A DNA stretch of 64,000 nucleotides from Sulfitobacter aestuariivivens (GTDB lineage Bacteria; Pseudomonadota; Alphaproteobacteria; Rhodobacterales; Rhodobacteraceae), in assembly GCF_014763045.1 (NCBI RefSeq), contig NZ_JACTAG010000001.1, positions 1,364,001 to 1,428,000 of the forward strand, given 5' to 3'. The notes beneath the pieces were generated by a model, which searched no databases, was not told where the DNA came from, and saw nothing but the letters and a program-made list of their open reading frames with translations. This document shows positions 38,650-47,404 of the stretch, one piece after another. Position 1 is the first letter of the stretch; every line of letters begins with the position of its first letter. Position numbers and translations under genes: made by a program.

Positions 38650-39732
38650 TCATCTGACCTTCAGCGTCGCCAGTCCGATCATCGCCAGAATCAGCGAGAT
38701 GATCCAAAACCGGATCACGATCTGCGGCTCTGCCCAGCCCTTTTTTTCATAGTGGTGATGGATCGGGGCCATCAGGAAAACCCGCTTGCCGGTCCGTTTG
38801 AAATAAAGCACCTGAATGATCACGCTCAGGGCCTCGACCACAAAAAGGCCGCCTACGATAGCCAGCACCAGTTCATGCTTGGTTGCCACAGCAATCGCGC
38901 CAAGCGCCCCGCCCAGCGCAAGGGATCCGGTGTCGCCCATGAAGACCGCAGCAGGCGGCGCATTGTACCACAGAAAGCCAAGCCCGCCGCCAAAAAGCCC
39001 CGCACAGAAAATCAGGATTTCACCTGTGCCAGGCACATAATGCACGTCCAGATATTCGGTGAAATCGACCCGTCCGACCGCATAGGCAATAACCCCCAAC
39101 GTACCAGCCGCGATCATCACGGGCATAATGGCCAGCCCATCCAGACCGTCGGTCAGGTTCACCGCGTTGGCCGCACCGACGATCACGATGATCGCGAAAG
39201 GAACAAAGATGAAGCCCAGATTGATCAGCGTGTCCTTGAATACGGGCAAGGCCAGTTGATACTGCAGTTCTTCGGGGTGATATTGCGCGGCCCAGTAACC
39301 GGCGATAGCTGCGATGATAAAACCTATTAATAACCGCACCTTGCCAGATACACCTGATGTGGTTTGCTTGCTGACTTTGGCGTAGTCGTCTGCAAAACCA
39401 ATCACCGCAAAGCTCATCGTGACAAAGAGCACCAGCCAGACAAACGGGTTGTCCAGCCGCGCCCAAAGCAGCGTTGACGTCAGCAGCGCGCCCACGATCA
39501 AAAGCCCGCCCATGGTCGGTGTGCCTGCTTTGACGAAATGCCCCTCGGGGCCGTCATCGCGGATGGGCTGACCTTTGCCCTGGGTGCGACGCAACACAGA
39601 GATCAGCGGCTTGCCAAAGAGAAAGCCAAAGATCAGCGCCGTCATGAACGCGCCCCCCGCCCGGAAGGTGATGTAGCGAAAGAGGTTAAAAAAGTCGCCA
39701 CCATCCGACAGCAGGGTCAACCAATAGAGCAT
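38650..39732 (-). CDS. mraY: Phospho-N-acetylmuramoyl-pentapeptide transferase
   Basis: A 360-aa polytopic membrane enzyme that makes lipid I from UDP-MurNAc-pentapeptide and undecaprenyl phosphate. Ten transmembrane segments can be read. Catalytic motifs: [34 protein letters not shown] with the Asp-Asp pair, [16 protein letters not shown], and the His-rich [22 protein letters not shown] near the C-terminus. SD TTAGGA precedes the ATG. Confidence 0.97.
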   Translation of the reverse strand: MLYWLTLLSDGGDFFNLFRYITFRAGGAFMTALIFGFLFGKPLISVLRRTQGKGQPIRDDGPEGHFVKAGTPTMGGLLIVGALLTSTLLWARLDNPFVWLVLFVTMSFAVIGFADDYAKVSKQTTSGVSGKVRLLIGFIIAAIAGYWAAQYHPEELQYQLALPVFKDTLINLGFIFVPFAIIVIVGAANAVNLTDGLDGLAIMPVMIAAGTLGVIAYAVGRVDFTEYLDVHYVPGTGEILIFCAGLFGGGLGFLWYNAPPAAVFMGDTGSLALGGALGAIAVATKHELVLAIVGGLFVVEALSVIIQVLYFKRTGKRVFLMAPIHHHYEKKGWAEPQIVIRFWIISLILAMIGLATLKVR

Positions 39733-39772
39733 GTATCGCGTCCTAACTCATCATCTTGGGGTCTGCGCCCCT

Positions 39773-41200
39773 TCAGGCCTCATCAACCGGATGGCCCATT
39801 TTGTGTATCGCGTCAACGATTGTCCCCAGTTTCATGGACAGCGACCCCTTCGCCAGTACCACGTCACCGCTGTCAAGAAGCCCGCGCAGGCCGCGCAACA
39901 TCTCGTCCGAGGTTTCTGTCCACCTGCCGCGCTGATGTTCCGGCAAGAGATCATGCAGCGCCTTCATCAGGGGCCCAATGCAATGGATCACATCCAATTC
40001 CCTGGTCGCGTCCAGATGGGCGAGCCCTGCATGAAGTGCTATAGCATCGTCTCCCAACTCTTTCATATCGCCCAGAAAAGCGATCCTGCGCCCTTTGCTA
40101 ACGCGCCCAATGTTGTGCTGCACTTCTGAGGCCGCAAGCACCGCCAGCGAGGCCGCCATCGACGTGGGGTTGGCGTTGTAGCTGTCATCGATCAGATCAA
40201 GCGACATATGCGTCTCGACCGGGTCCAGCACAATAGTTTCTCGTACGCCGCGCCCCTTGTAGGGCGACCAGCGCCCAAGCGATTGTGCCGCCAGCGCCAT
40301 GTCCGCCCCAAGCGCATGACAGACCGCCAGCGCGCCCAGCCCGTTCATGGCAAAGTGCCGCCCCGGTGTTGCAATCTTAAAGAGCAGCGGCGCGTCCTCA
40401 TAGGTGGCCTGAACGACAGTGGTATCTTGCTGCACCTGGACGCTTTTCATTTTGAAATCAAAGGCATGTTCGCCAAACGTAATGTCGCGGAGGCGACAGT
40501 CGTGTGCCTTGGCCAGAAGGATCGGGGCGTGTTCAATATCGGCGTTAATCACGGCACCCCCGCCGATTGGCAGTCCTTCAAAGATGGACGCCTTCTCGAC
40601 GGCAATACCGGCCACGTCATCGAAAGCCTCAAGGTGCGCCGCCGCGACGGTTGTCACCATCGCCACATCAGGACGTGCCAGACGGGCAAGTGGCGCGATT
40701 TCACCGGGATGGTTCATGCCGATCTCGATGATCGCAAAGTCGGTGTCGGCTGGCATCCGCGCAAGGGTCAGCGGCACCCCCCAGTGGTTGTTGTAACTGG
40801 CAACTGAGGCATGTGCGCGGCCCTGATCGCCCAGCATGGCCAACAGCATTTCCTTGGTTGACGTCTTGCCCACACTGCCGGTCACGGCGACGACCTTGGC
40901 ATTGGTCCGGTTCCGCGCAGCGGTGCCCAGCTTTTCAAGCGCCGTCAGAACATCCTCGACGATGAGCAGCGGTGCGTCTGGTGCCACATCCTCCGGGATC
41001 CGGGACACAAGGGCAGCTCCGGCCCCTTTCTCAAGCGCCTGCGCCACAAAATCATGGCCGTCCCGCACATCCTTGAGGGCCACGAACAAATCGCCCGTCT
41101 CAATCGTGCGGGTGTCGATGGACACGCCATTGCAGGTCCATGCCCCCTGCACGCGCCCTTGCGTTGCCTCTTGCGCTTCTGTGCTTGTCCACAAACTCAT
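39773..41200 (-). CDS. murF: UDP-N-acetylmuramoyl-tripeptide--D-alanyl-D-alanine ligase
   Basis: A 475-aa Mur ligase adding D-Ala-D-Ala. Visible motifs: GVSIDTRTIETGDLFVAL in the N-terminal domain, the ATP loop VVAVTGSVGKTSTKEML, EIGMNHPGEIAPLARLARPD, IDDSYNANPTSMAASL and VLAKGSLSMKLGTIVDAI. Its ATG overlaps the murE stop by 4 bp. Cytoplasmic, part of the mraZ-mraY transcript. Confidence 0.96.
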   Translation of the reverse strand: MSLWTSTEAQEATQGRVQGAWTCNGVSIDTRTIETGDLFVALKDVRDGHDFVAQALEKGAGAALVSRIPEDVAPDAPLLIVEDVLTALEKLGTAARNRTNAKVVAVTGSVGKTSTKEMLLAMLGDQGRAHASVASYNNHWGVPLTLARMPADTDFAIIEIGMNHPGEIAPLARLARPDVAMVTTVAAAHLEAFDDVAGIAVEKASIFEGLPIGGGAVINADIEHAPILLAKAHDCRLRDITFGEHAFDFKMKSVQVQQDTTVVQATYEDAPLLFKIATPGRHFAMNGLGALAVCHALGADMALAAQSLGRWSPYKGRGVRETIVLDPVETHMSLDLIDDSYNANPTSMAASLAVLAASEVQHNIGRVSKGRRIAFLGDMKELGDDAIALHAGLAHLDATRELDVIHCIGPLMKALHDLLPEHQRGRWTETSDEMLRGLRGLLDSGDVVLAKGSLSMKLGTIVDAIHKMGHPVDEA

Positions 41201-42684
41201 GCCAGCCCCCCATCCAGTGCCGCGACGGCGACGCTGGCCTGCTCCACATCATCGAAAGGCAGGACGTCCGTGCCGACAGTCTGCCCGCTTTCATGGCCCT
41301 TGCCCGCAATCAGCAGGGCGTCGCCTGGCTCAAGCATATCAACGCCGCGCAGGATCGCCTCTGCCCTGTCGCCAACCTCGGTCGCGCCGGGTGCGCCTTC
41401 CAGCACGGCGGCGCGAATGGTGGCAGGATCTTCGGTGCGCGGATTGTCATCCGTGACGATCACAACGTCTGCATGTGCCGTGGCGGCGGCCCCCATCAGC
41501 GGACGCTTGCCCGCATCACGGTCCCCGCCCGCGCCCACAATGGCAATCAGCCGCCCCATTACATGCGGACGGATCGCTTTCAAGGCGGTCGCCACCGCAT
41601 CAGGCGTGTGGGCGTAATCGACAAAGACCGCCGCCCCGTTGCCCCGCGTCGCGGCAAGCTGCATCCGACCCCGGACAGTTGTCAGATGCGGCAGGGCGTC
41701 AAACACATCGGCAGGCTCACCACCACAGGCGATGACCAGACCGGCCGCCAGCAACACGTTGTCGGCCTGAAACCCACCAATCAACTCAAGCCGCTTTTGA
41801 TAGGCTTTGCCGCGCCATTCAAACCGCAGGTCCTGTCCAGTGTTATCCAGTCGCTGGCTTGTAAGATGCAAATCTCCGCCATCCCGCCCAACAGTGATCA
41901 CGGTACAGCCTCGCGCCTTGGCAATAGCGGCCATGTCGATGCCTTTGGGATCGTCCATGTTGATCACTGCCGTGCCGTCCTCGGGCAGAACGCGGGCAAA
42001 AAGGCCGGCCTTGGCGTCAAAATACGCCTCAAAGGTCTCGTGATAATCCAGATGGTCCTGGGTAAAGTTCGTGAACCCGGCAGCGGTCAGCGTGATCCCG
42101 TCAAGTCTGCGCTGATCCAGCCCGTGCGAGGACGCCTCCATCGCGGCGTGGGTAATGCCACCCTCTGTCACCGCATCCCGCAGCGTGCGGTGCAGCGTGA
42201 TCGGTTCGGGCGTGGTATGCACAAGCGGTGCGGCCCACGCCCCTTCGACGCCGGTGGTGCCAAGGTTGACGGCGGCAAACCCCATTTCGATCCAGATCTG
42301 GCGCACAAACGTGCTGACAGAGGTTTTGCCATTGGTGCCTGTGACGGCCACCATTGTTTTGGGTTGCTGCCCAAACCACAGCGCCGCGGTGCGCGCCAGC
42401 GCCTCGCGCGGTTGTTCAGAAACGATCAAGGCGGCCCCAGCCGCGCTGACAGCGTCGCCCGCAATCCGCGCGCCCATCGCATCTGTCAGAACAGCCACCG
42501 CGCCCTTATCAAGGGCACCTTCCACAAAGGTCGCGCCATGCACCTCAGAGCCGGGCATCGCCGCAAAAAGCGTGCCGGGTTTGACGGTGCGGCTGTCCAC
42601 TTCGAGATGGTGCAGATCGGGATTCTCACCGCCCCGGGCCATCAACCCCAAGGAATTCAACGTGGTAGTGGTGGGGCTGCCCAT
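41197..42684 (-). CDS. murE: UDP-MurNAc-L-Ala-D-Glu--meso-diaminopimelate ligase
   Basis: A 495-aa Mur ligase. The ATP loop is VAVTGTNGKTSVSTFV, and the substrate-selecting motif reads DDNPR (in VTDDNPRTEDPA), which predicts meso-diaminopimelate rather than lysine. Further motifs are FTNFTQDHLDYHETF and DYAHTPDAVATAL. This shows the peptidoglycan is of the Gram-negative DAP type. The start at 42684 has only a weak SD and is 17 bp past ftsI. Confidence 0.97.
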   Translation of the reverse strand: MGSPTTTTLNSLGLMARGGENPDLHHLEVDSRTVKPGTLFAAMPGSEVHGATFVEGALDKGAVAVLTDAMGARIAGDAVSAAGAALIVSEQPREALARTAALWFGQQPKTMVAVTGTNGKTSVSTFVRQIWIEMGFAAVNLGTTGVEGAWAAPLVHTTPEPITLHRTLRDAVTEGGITHAAMEASSHGLDQRRLDGITLTAAGFTNFTQDHLDYHETFEAYFDAKAGLFARVLPEDGTAVINMDDPKGIDMAAIAKARGCTVITVGRDGGDLHLTSQRLDNTGQDLRFEWRGKAYQKRLELIGGFQADNVLLAAGLVIACGGEPADVFDALPHLTTVRGRMQLAATRGNGAAVFVDYAHTPDAVATALKAIRPHVMGRLIAIVGAGGDRDAGKRPLMGAAATAHADVVIVTDDNPRTEDPATIRAAVLEGAPGATEVGDRAEAILRGVDMLEPGDALLIAGKGHESGQTVGTDVLPFDDVEQASVAVAALDGGLA

Positions 42685-42701
42685 GGTGTGCCAGTTCCGG
42701 C

Positions 42702-44489
42702 TTAGTTGCTGCTGATCAGCGTTACCACGGGCTCTTTGTCGGGTTCAACAGCGGGGCGCAGTCCCAACAGGGGGGCGATGCGGCGGATCATCTCTGCGGC
42801 GACGGGCACCGCTGTCCAACCCGCTGTGCGACGGGGTTTGTCGCCAGAGGTTTCCACCGGTTCATCCAGCGTCACGATCAATACATATTTCGGGTCATGC
42901 GCGGGGAACATGGACGCAAATGTCGCGATCACCTTGTCTTTGTAATACCCGCCACGGCGCTTGGGTTTGTCCGCCGTGCCCGTCTTGCCGCCCACGAAAT
43001 AGCCGGGCACCTCGCCAAAGCTGGCGGTCCCTTCGGAAACGACCTTGCGCAACATGCGCCGCCCGTCTGCAGCGGCGCGTGCAGACATCACACGCGGGCC
43101 AAGCTGCGGGCCGGTTTGCTTCATCAGCGTCGGCTTGACCTGAAACCCGCCGTTGGCAATGGCCGCATATCCCGCAGCCAGATGCATCGGGCTGGAACTG
43201 AGGCCATGACCATACGAGATCGTCACAGTTGACAGATCGGTCCACCGCTTGGGCAACAGGGGTTTGCCGCCCGAGGCCTCGACAATCTCGAATGGCGTCG
43301 CCTCAAAGAACCCGAGGCTTTTTAGGAACGCCTGCTGCCGCTTTGCCCCGATCTGAAGGGCCATCCGGCCGGTTCCCCGATTAGAAGATTTCACGATGAT
43401 GTCCGAAACGGACAGAGGCCCGTAGTTCTTGCCGCGAAATTCGCCGATCTTGAAGCCCCCGACCTTGAAGGGACCCTTGGTGTCGATCACCGTGCGCGCA
43501 TTGACCAGCCCCAGATCAATGGCCTGCACGGCGGCAAATATCTTGAACGTGGATCCCAGTTCATAGACACCCTGCACCGACCGGTTGAAGAGCGGCGTGT
43601 CAGAAGCGTCACCTTCGGTCAGAGGCCGCGGGCGGTTGTTGGGATCAAACGTCGGCAACGACACAACGCTTATCACCTCACCGGTCTTCACATCCATCAG
43701 CACCGACGTCGCACCCTTGGCGTTCATCAGTTTCATGCCGCCATAAAGCACGCGTTCCGCCGCGGCCTGTACGGTCAGATCAAGGGAAAGTTGCAACGGT
43801 TTATTCCCGTTAGCCGGGTCGCGCAGATAGTCGTCAAAGTATTTCTCGGCCCCTGCCACGCCAATGACCTCGGCGGCGTGAACGCCTTCCTTGCCATAGG
43901 ACGCGCCGCCCAGAACGTGGGCGGCCATGGTCCCGTTGGGATAAAGCCGCATGTCGCGAGGCGCGAACAAGAGGCCGGGATCGCCGATCTCGTGCACGGC
44001 CTGCATCTGCTCTGGGCTGATTTTCTTCTTGATCCACAGGAACTTGCGCTTGCCTGTGAAGTCCTTGATCAGGCGTTCTTTTTTAAGGTCGGGGAATACC
44101 GCGACCAGTTTTTCCGCCGCCGCCTCGGGGTCCACCATATTACGGGGCTGCGCATACAGCGCGTGGGTTTCAAAGTTCGTAGCCAGAATGTTGCCATTAC
44201 GATCCACGATATCGGCGCGCGAGGCCGAGATGACGGCGCCCGGCGCGTGGGCGCGTGGCTCGACCGGGTCAGTTGTCGCCAAAAGGCCCATGCGGGCACC
44301 AATAACGGCAAAGGCGCAGAAAAAGAACACGCCCAAAACCAGCAGACGCCCTTCGGCACGCAGGCGGGACTGGTCGCGCATCTGCTCGTGACGGATGCGC
44401 TTGTTTTCCCGCTCGATCGCGTCGGGGTTTTCGCCCTTCTGACGGGCGTCAAGGATACGGGCCAGCGGGCGGAGCGGGGTGCGGATCAT
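42702..44489 (-). CDS. ftsI: Septal peptidoglycan transpeptidase FtsI (PBP3)
   Basis: A 595-aa class B penicillin-binding protein. One N-terminal transmembrane helix (LLVLGVFFFCAFAVIGARMG, about residues 48-67), a pedestal with RADIVDRNGNILATN, then the transpeptidase domain with catalytic SxxK in ELGSTFKIFAAVQ, SxN in IVKSSNRGTGRMA and KTG in VGGKTGTADKPKRR. It cross-links septal peptidoglycan made by FtsW. Starts with ATGA overlapping the ftsL stop. Confidence 0.96.
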   Translation of the reverse strand: MIRTPLRPLARILDARQKGENPDAIERENKRIRHEQMRDQSRLRAEGRLLVLGVFFFCAFAVIGARMGLLATTDPVEPRAHAPGAVISASRADIVDRNGNILATNFETHALYAQPRNMVDPEAAAEKLVAVFPDLKKERLIKDFTGKRKFLWIKKKISPEQMQAVHEIGDPGLLFAPRDMRLYPNGTMAAHVLGGASYGKEGVHAAEVIGVAGAEKYFDDYLRDPANGNKPLQLSLDLTVQAAAERVLYGGMKLMNAKGATSVLMDVKTGEVISVVSLPTFDPNNRPRPLTEGDASDTPLFNRSVQGVYELGSTFKIFAAVQAIDLGLVNARTVIDTKGPFKVGGFKIGEFRGKNYGPLSVSDIIVKSSNRGTGRMALQIGAKRQQAFLKSLGFFEATPFEIVEASGGKPLLPKRWTDLSTVTISYGHGLSSSPMHLAAGYAAIANGGFQVKPTLMKQTGPQLGPRVMSARAAADGRRMLRKVVSEGTASFGEVPGYFVGGKTGTADKPKRRGGYYKDKVIATFASMFPAHDPKYVLIVTLDEPVETSGDKPRRTAGWTAVPVAAEMIRRIAPLLGLRPAVEPDKEPVVTLISSN

Positions 44490-44845
44490 AGCGGCTCTAC
44501 CTCTTTGCCATTCATGGTTGAGACATCGACCGGGTCGGTGATCGGCAAGGGCGGTGGGGGCGGATACGCCACCTGATCAAGCTGCCCGAACTGGTCCGGA
44601 TGCAGCGGCAAAAGGCCCAGCCGGTCGAAGTTGATATCTGCAAGATCCCGCAACCGATCGGGACGGTTCTCATAAGCCCATTCCGCCTTAAGCACGGCCA
44701 GCCTTGAATGGGCGGTGCGAATGCCCTCGCGCAGCTTGTCCGCTTCGGAGAGCGCCTGTTGGGTCGCGTAATTCTCGCGGTAGGCCCAGAACGCCAGGCC
44801 GATGACGGCCAGAGAGGTCAACATGTATAAGATCGCACGCATCAA
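44486..44845 (-). CDS. ftsL: Cell division protein FtsL
   Basis: A 119-aa bitopic protein: an N-terminal transmembrane helix ([21 protein letters not shown]) followed by a short coiled-coil ([27 protein letters not shown]) with the family's [16 protein letters not shown] motif. It forms a complex with FtsB and FtsQ and activates FtsWI. It overlaps both neighbours, rsmH and ftsI, by 4 bp. FtsL is poorly conserved; position and layout carry the call. Confidence 0.9.
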   Translation of the reverse strand: MMRAILYMLTSLAVIGLAFWAYRENYATQQALSEADKLREGIRTAHSRLAVLKAEWAYENRPDRLRDLADINFDRLGLLPLHPDQFGQLDQVAYPPPPPLPITDPVDVSTMNGKEVEPL

Positions 44846-45834
44846 TTCAGTCCTTTGACCATCGGCATGCCGATGGATTTGGCGTCAATATCTCCAGGTG
44901 GGGCGTCGGTGCGGATCCCCACCCGCAGCTTGGCAGACCGGCTGCGCGGATTTTCTGCCAGTTCCTGCGCGTCCGGGCCAATCGCCTTGCGTTTTTCCAC
45001 GCGAAACTGGGGGGCTTCGCGGTGCTGTTCTGGGGCGTAGCGGTTGGCGTTGCCCCCGCTGCCTGAGCGGGCCGTGAGAAAGCGTTTGACCATGCGGTCC
45101 TCAACCGAATGAAAGGTGACGACCGCTAGTTTTCCGCCCGCCTTCAAGGCACGCTCTGCCGCCATAAGACCCTGAAAAAGCTCGCCGTATTCGTTGTTTA
45201 CTGCGATGCGCAGCGCCTGAAAGCTGCGGGTCGCGGGATGCGACTGACCCGGTTTGGCACGCGGCAGGCACCCTTCTATGAGGGCGGCCAGATCCAGCGT
45301 CGTGGTGATCGGGGCCTCAGCGCGCGCGCGCCCAATGGCTTTGGCAATGCGGCGGCTGGCGCGCTCTTCGCCATATTGAAACAGGATGTTGGCCAACGTT
45401 TCTTCGTCCGCGTCATTGACCAGATCAGCGGCTGAGGGGCCATCCTGTGACATCCGCATGTCCAGCGGCCCGTCTTTCATGAAGGAAAAGCCGCGTTCGG
45501 CCTGATCCAGCTGCATGGATGAGACGCCAAGATCCAGTACGATGCCGTCAAGGTCCTGCGCGTAGTCATCCATCCGCGAAAACACGCCCTGCTGCATGGT
45601 GATCCGGTCGCCATACTCCGCAGCCCAGTCTGCGGCCATCTCAAATGCCAGAGGATCACGATCAACGGCGATCACACGCGCAGCGCCCGCGTCAAGCAGC
45701 CCGCGCGTATAGCCACCGGCACCAAAAGTGCCATCCAGCCAGATACCGTCAATCGGTGCCACAGCCGCCAAAAGCGGACGCAATAATACAGGGACATGAG
45801 GTGTACGAGTGTCATCAGGGGCCGCAGCAGCCAT
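44842..45834 (-). CDS. rsmH: 16S rRNA (cytosine-1402-N4)-methyltransferase
   Basis: A 330-aa SAM-dependent methyltransferase (MraW). [18 protein letters not shown] is the N-terminal signature, the SAM loop is [19 protein letters not shown], followed by [20 protein letters not shown] and the C-terminal [13 protein letters not shown]. It modifies the ribosomal decoding centre. The ATG follows GGAG and lies 6 bp after the mraZ stop. Confidence 0.97.
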   Translation of the reverse strand: MAAAAPDDTRTPHVPVLLRPLLAAVAPIDGIWLDGTFGAGGYTRGLLDAGAARVIAVDRDPLAFEMAADWAAEYGDRITMQQGVFSRMDDYAQDLDGIVLDLGVSSMQLDQAERGFSFMKDGPLDMRMSQDGPSAADLVNDADEETLANILFQYGEERASRRIAKAIGRARAEAPITTTLDLAALIEGCLPRAKPGQSHPATRSFQALRIAVNNEYGELFQGLMAAERALKAGGKLAVVTFHSVEDRMVKRFLTARSGSGGNANRYAPEQHREAPQFRVEKRKAIGPDAQELAENPRSRSAKLRVGIRTDAPPGDIDAKSIGMPMVKGLN

Positions 45835-45840
45835 CGTGAT

Positions 45841-46332
45841 CTACTCCCCCGGGGTGCCATCCAGAAAGACCAGCGGATCAAAGTCTTCCGGCAAGTCGTT
45901 GACCCACGCGCCCTCTTCGGTCTCGTAGGTTTCGGGCTTCCAGATTTGAAAGGTGTCGCCGGTGGCGAAAAAGAACGCCTCGCCGTCCAGATCGATCTTT
46001 TTGCGCAGCTTTGCAGGAAGAACCAGGCGCCCCGTTTCATCCACATTTGTCGGGAACGATTGCCCGTGAAAGAGACGTTGCAGCGCTTTGCGGCCGACGC
46101 TGGCACGCGGCAGCGCGTCAATTTTCGCGTCCACCTCGTCAATGGCTTCTATTGTGTAGCATTCCAGGAAATTGCGCTTGTCGTCGCCGTAGACGATGAC
46201 CAGCTCAGGGGCCTCGCCGGGCTTCCAGTTCGGATCACCGGCCTCCAACACACGCCGAAAAGAGGCTGGGATAGACACCCGCCCCTTCGTATCGACCTTG
46301 TGTTGGCTTTCGCCTCTGAACCTGCGGCTCAC
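45841..46332 (-). CDS. mraZ: Transcriptional regulator MraZ
   Basis: A 163-aa protein with two AbrB-like DxxxR half-domains: HKVDTKGRVSIPASFRRVLE at the N-terminus and NVDETGRLVLPAKLRKKID in the second half. Starts at GTG 46332. MraZ forms a ring and binds TGGG direct repeats upstream of its own gene, repressing or activating the dcw operon. Two such repeat arrays are present in the long leader. First gene of the dcw cluster. Confidence 0.96.
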   Translation of the reverse strand: MSRRFRGESQHKVDTKGRVSIPASFRRVLEAGDPNWKPGEAPELVIVYGDDKRNFLECYTIEAIDEVDAKIDALPRASVGRKALQRLFHGQSFPTNVDETGRLVLPAKLRKKIDLDGEAFFFATGDTFQIWKPETYETEEGAWVNDLPEDFDPLVFLDGTPGE

Positions 46333-46485
46333 TATTCTCTGCCTTTACTGCCCCGCCCCTGGCGGGACCCTGCCTGCGCTCTTGCGCCTTACTCGTCCTT
46401 CGCGCCCCCGCGATCCGTAGAATTGTCCTCTTTTCGTCTCACCCCTGAGACGCCCCCCTTTGACCACAATCCATGCGCTGGATGT

Positions 46486-46680
46486 GGAAACGGCGGGTTG
46501 ATCTGCTGCCACTGATCAACCCGCCGCCCTCGTCCCGCATGTGGCGGGGAAGTCCGACTGCGCGCGCCACCTGGGGGGATGTCTGCTCGCCCGCGCGCCG
46601 GATCTCTTTGTTCGTATGAAAGCGAGGTGCCTGTATGAAACCTGCTAGGTTTTATTTTTATGTGGGGTCGTTTGGTGCCC
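46486..46680 (-). ncRNA. Probable UpsM-like sRNA in the mraZ leader
   Basis: The mraZ-proximal leader is highly structured. On the minus strand it holds an AT-rich stretch (TAAAAATAAAA at 46660-46650, possible -10), a GCGCGC/GCGCGC arm pair (46562-46567 with 46593-46598), a CCCGC-N5-GCGGG hairpin (46534-46548) and a terminal 13-bp hairpin. In Rhodobacter sphaeroides the abundant UpsM sRNA (about 200 nt) derives from the mraZ 5' UTR by premature termination; location, length and terminal hairpin fit. Exact ends are estimates, and homology to UpsM could not be tested by alignment. Confidence 0.5.
46488..46526 (-). terminator. Attenuator-like hairpin in the mraZ leader
   Basis: Arms CGGCGGGTTGATC (46491-46503) and GATCAACCCGCCG (46514-46526) pair perfectly over 13 bp around a 10-nt loop. 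On the minus strand the stem is followed by only TTTCC, so termination may be partial. That would allow some read-through into mraZ about 155 nt downstream. Confidence 0.6.
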
Positions 46681-46705
46681 CGTGTCCCGTTCTCATCCGA
46701 TGCAA

Positions 46706-46730
46706 TAGGGATGCCATGGGAATTGATGGG
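46706..46730 (+). promoter_or_regulatory. MraZ-box-like array, plus orientation (3 repeats)
   Basis: TAGGG (46706-46710), ATGGG (46716-46720) and ATGGG (46726-46730) recur with an exact 10-bp period, as in MraZ boxes (TGGG repeats with 5-6 nt spacers). They read on the strand opposite to mraZ and lie just upstream of the predicted sRNA promoter, a plausible site for autoregulation. Confidence 0.55.
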
Positions 46731-47045
46731 CTGTCTACACTTTTCTTTGGTAATACCATACTTTATTGGATTTAAGCACGCAGAAAGTCAGGATCATATG
46801 TATCTTGACCCTAAGTTAATCGCTCAATTTGTGCCATAAGGTCAATAAGCAACAACATCTAGTGCAAACTTACGATTTGCAGAAAATTCCCTCATTTTCC
46901 CAGAAATTTTATGCTCGGCGGCGGTCGAACTTAGATGTTCCCCTCTTGTTCCACAGCAAACCTGTCCAGATCAAGCAAAAAGTGGCCATTTCCCCTCAAA
47001 ATGATTCGGATGCGCCCTGTGCCTGACACCCTGCCCCGACACATG

Positions 47046-47082
47046 CCCATCATTTCCCATGCCGTGTCCCACGATTTCCCAC
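47046..47082 (-). promoter_or_regulatory. MraZ-box-like array, minus orientation (4 repeats)
   Basis: On the minus strand GTGGG (47082-47078), GTGGG (47072-47068), ATGGG (47060-47056) and ATGGG (47050-47046) form two 10-bp-period pairs, 12 bp apart (GTGGGAAATCGTGGG and ATGGGAAATGATGGG). This matches the MraZ-box pattern and is in the sense orientation for mraZ, about 715 bp upstream of its start. Confidence 0.65.
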
Positions 47083-47404
47083 AGGTCCTAAACGCCTGTC
47101 CGGTACGGCAGCGTCCCGCCCATCACGCTCAGTCGCAGCCGCTACGCAAGAATGCGCGCGCCGATTTGCGGGGTTTGGCAACAACGCGCCACAGGTCGGC
47201 GTCAGCGGTGCCATAGTCTTGCGTTGTCACGGGATGCCATCGCAAGAGATGAAAACGATTAGGGGCAATTGCCCCAAAATCGCCCGAAAGCAGCTAAATT
47301 CCTGACCTCAATCCCGCTTAGTTCTGACAGACCCACTGAGTGTGCCCCCGCTCAGTCCTGAAATAAGCCCCTGCCCCCGGGGCCCGTAGACAAGGACGAA
47401 CCTG

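Larger units (their letters stand above)
46681..47404. other. Upstream part of the mraZ/CAP-RTX divergent intergenic region
   Basis: No gene is seen in these 724 bp. The stretch 46740-46990 is clearly AT-richer than the flanks. A TTGACC hexamer is seen on the minus strand near 46842 and another on the plus strand at 46805. A weaker TGGG-like pair (CTGGG/GAGGG, minus, 46903-46889) also has 10-bp spacing. The right end, with AAGGACGAACCTG before 47405, serves the CAP-RTX gene. Short ORFs here have no recognisable product. Confidence 0.5.

Noticed and set aside
41140-42705. 521-codon plus-strand ORF opposite murE
   Set aside because: Antisense to a gene with all catalytic motifs; its Arg/His/Gly-rich translation is a codon-bias artefact.
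46333-46700. RNase P RNA (rnpB) upstream of mraZ
   Set aside because: I looked for the conserved GAGGAAAGTCC and ACAGAA segments on both strands; only a GGGGAAGTCCG fragment is present, so the structured region is better explained as an mraZ leader RNA.
46889-46903. Third MraZ-box-like pair (CTGGG/GAGGG, 10-bp spacing, minus strand)
   Set aside because: Only two degenerate repeats; compatible with chance in a G-run-rich leader, so not listed as a site.
46829-47026. 65-codon plus-strand ORF in the mraZ-CAP intergenic region
   Set aside because: No SD, no family resemblance, Lys/Gln-rich translation of an AT-rich non-coding stretch.
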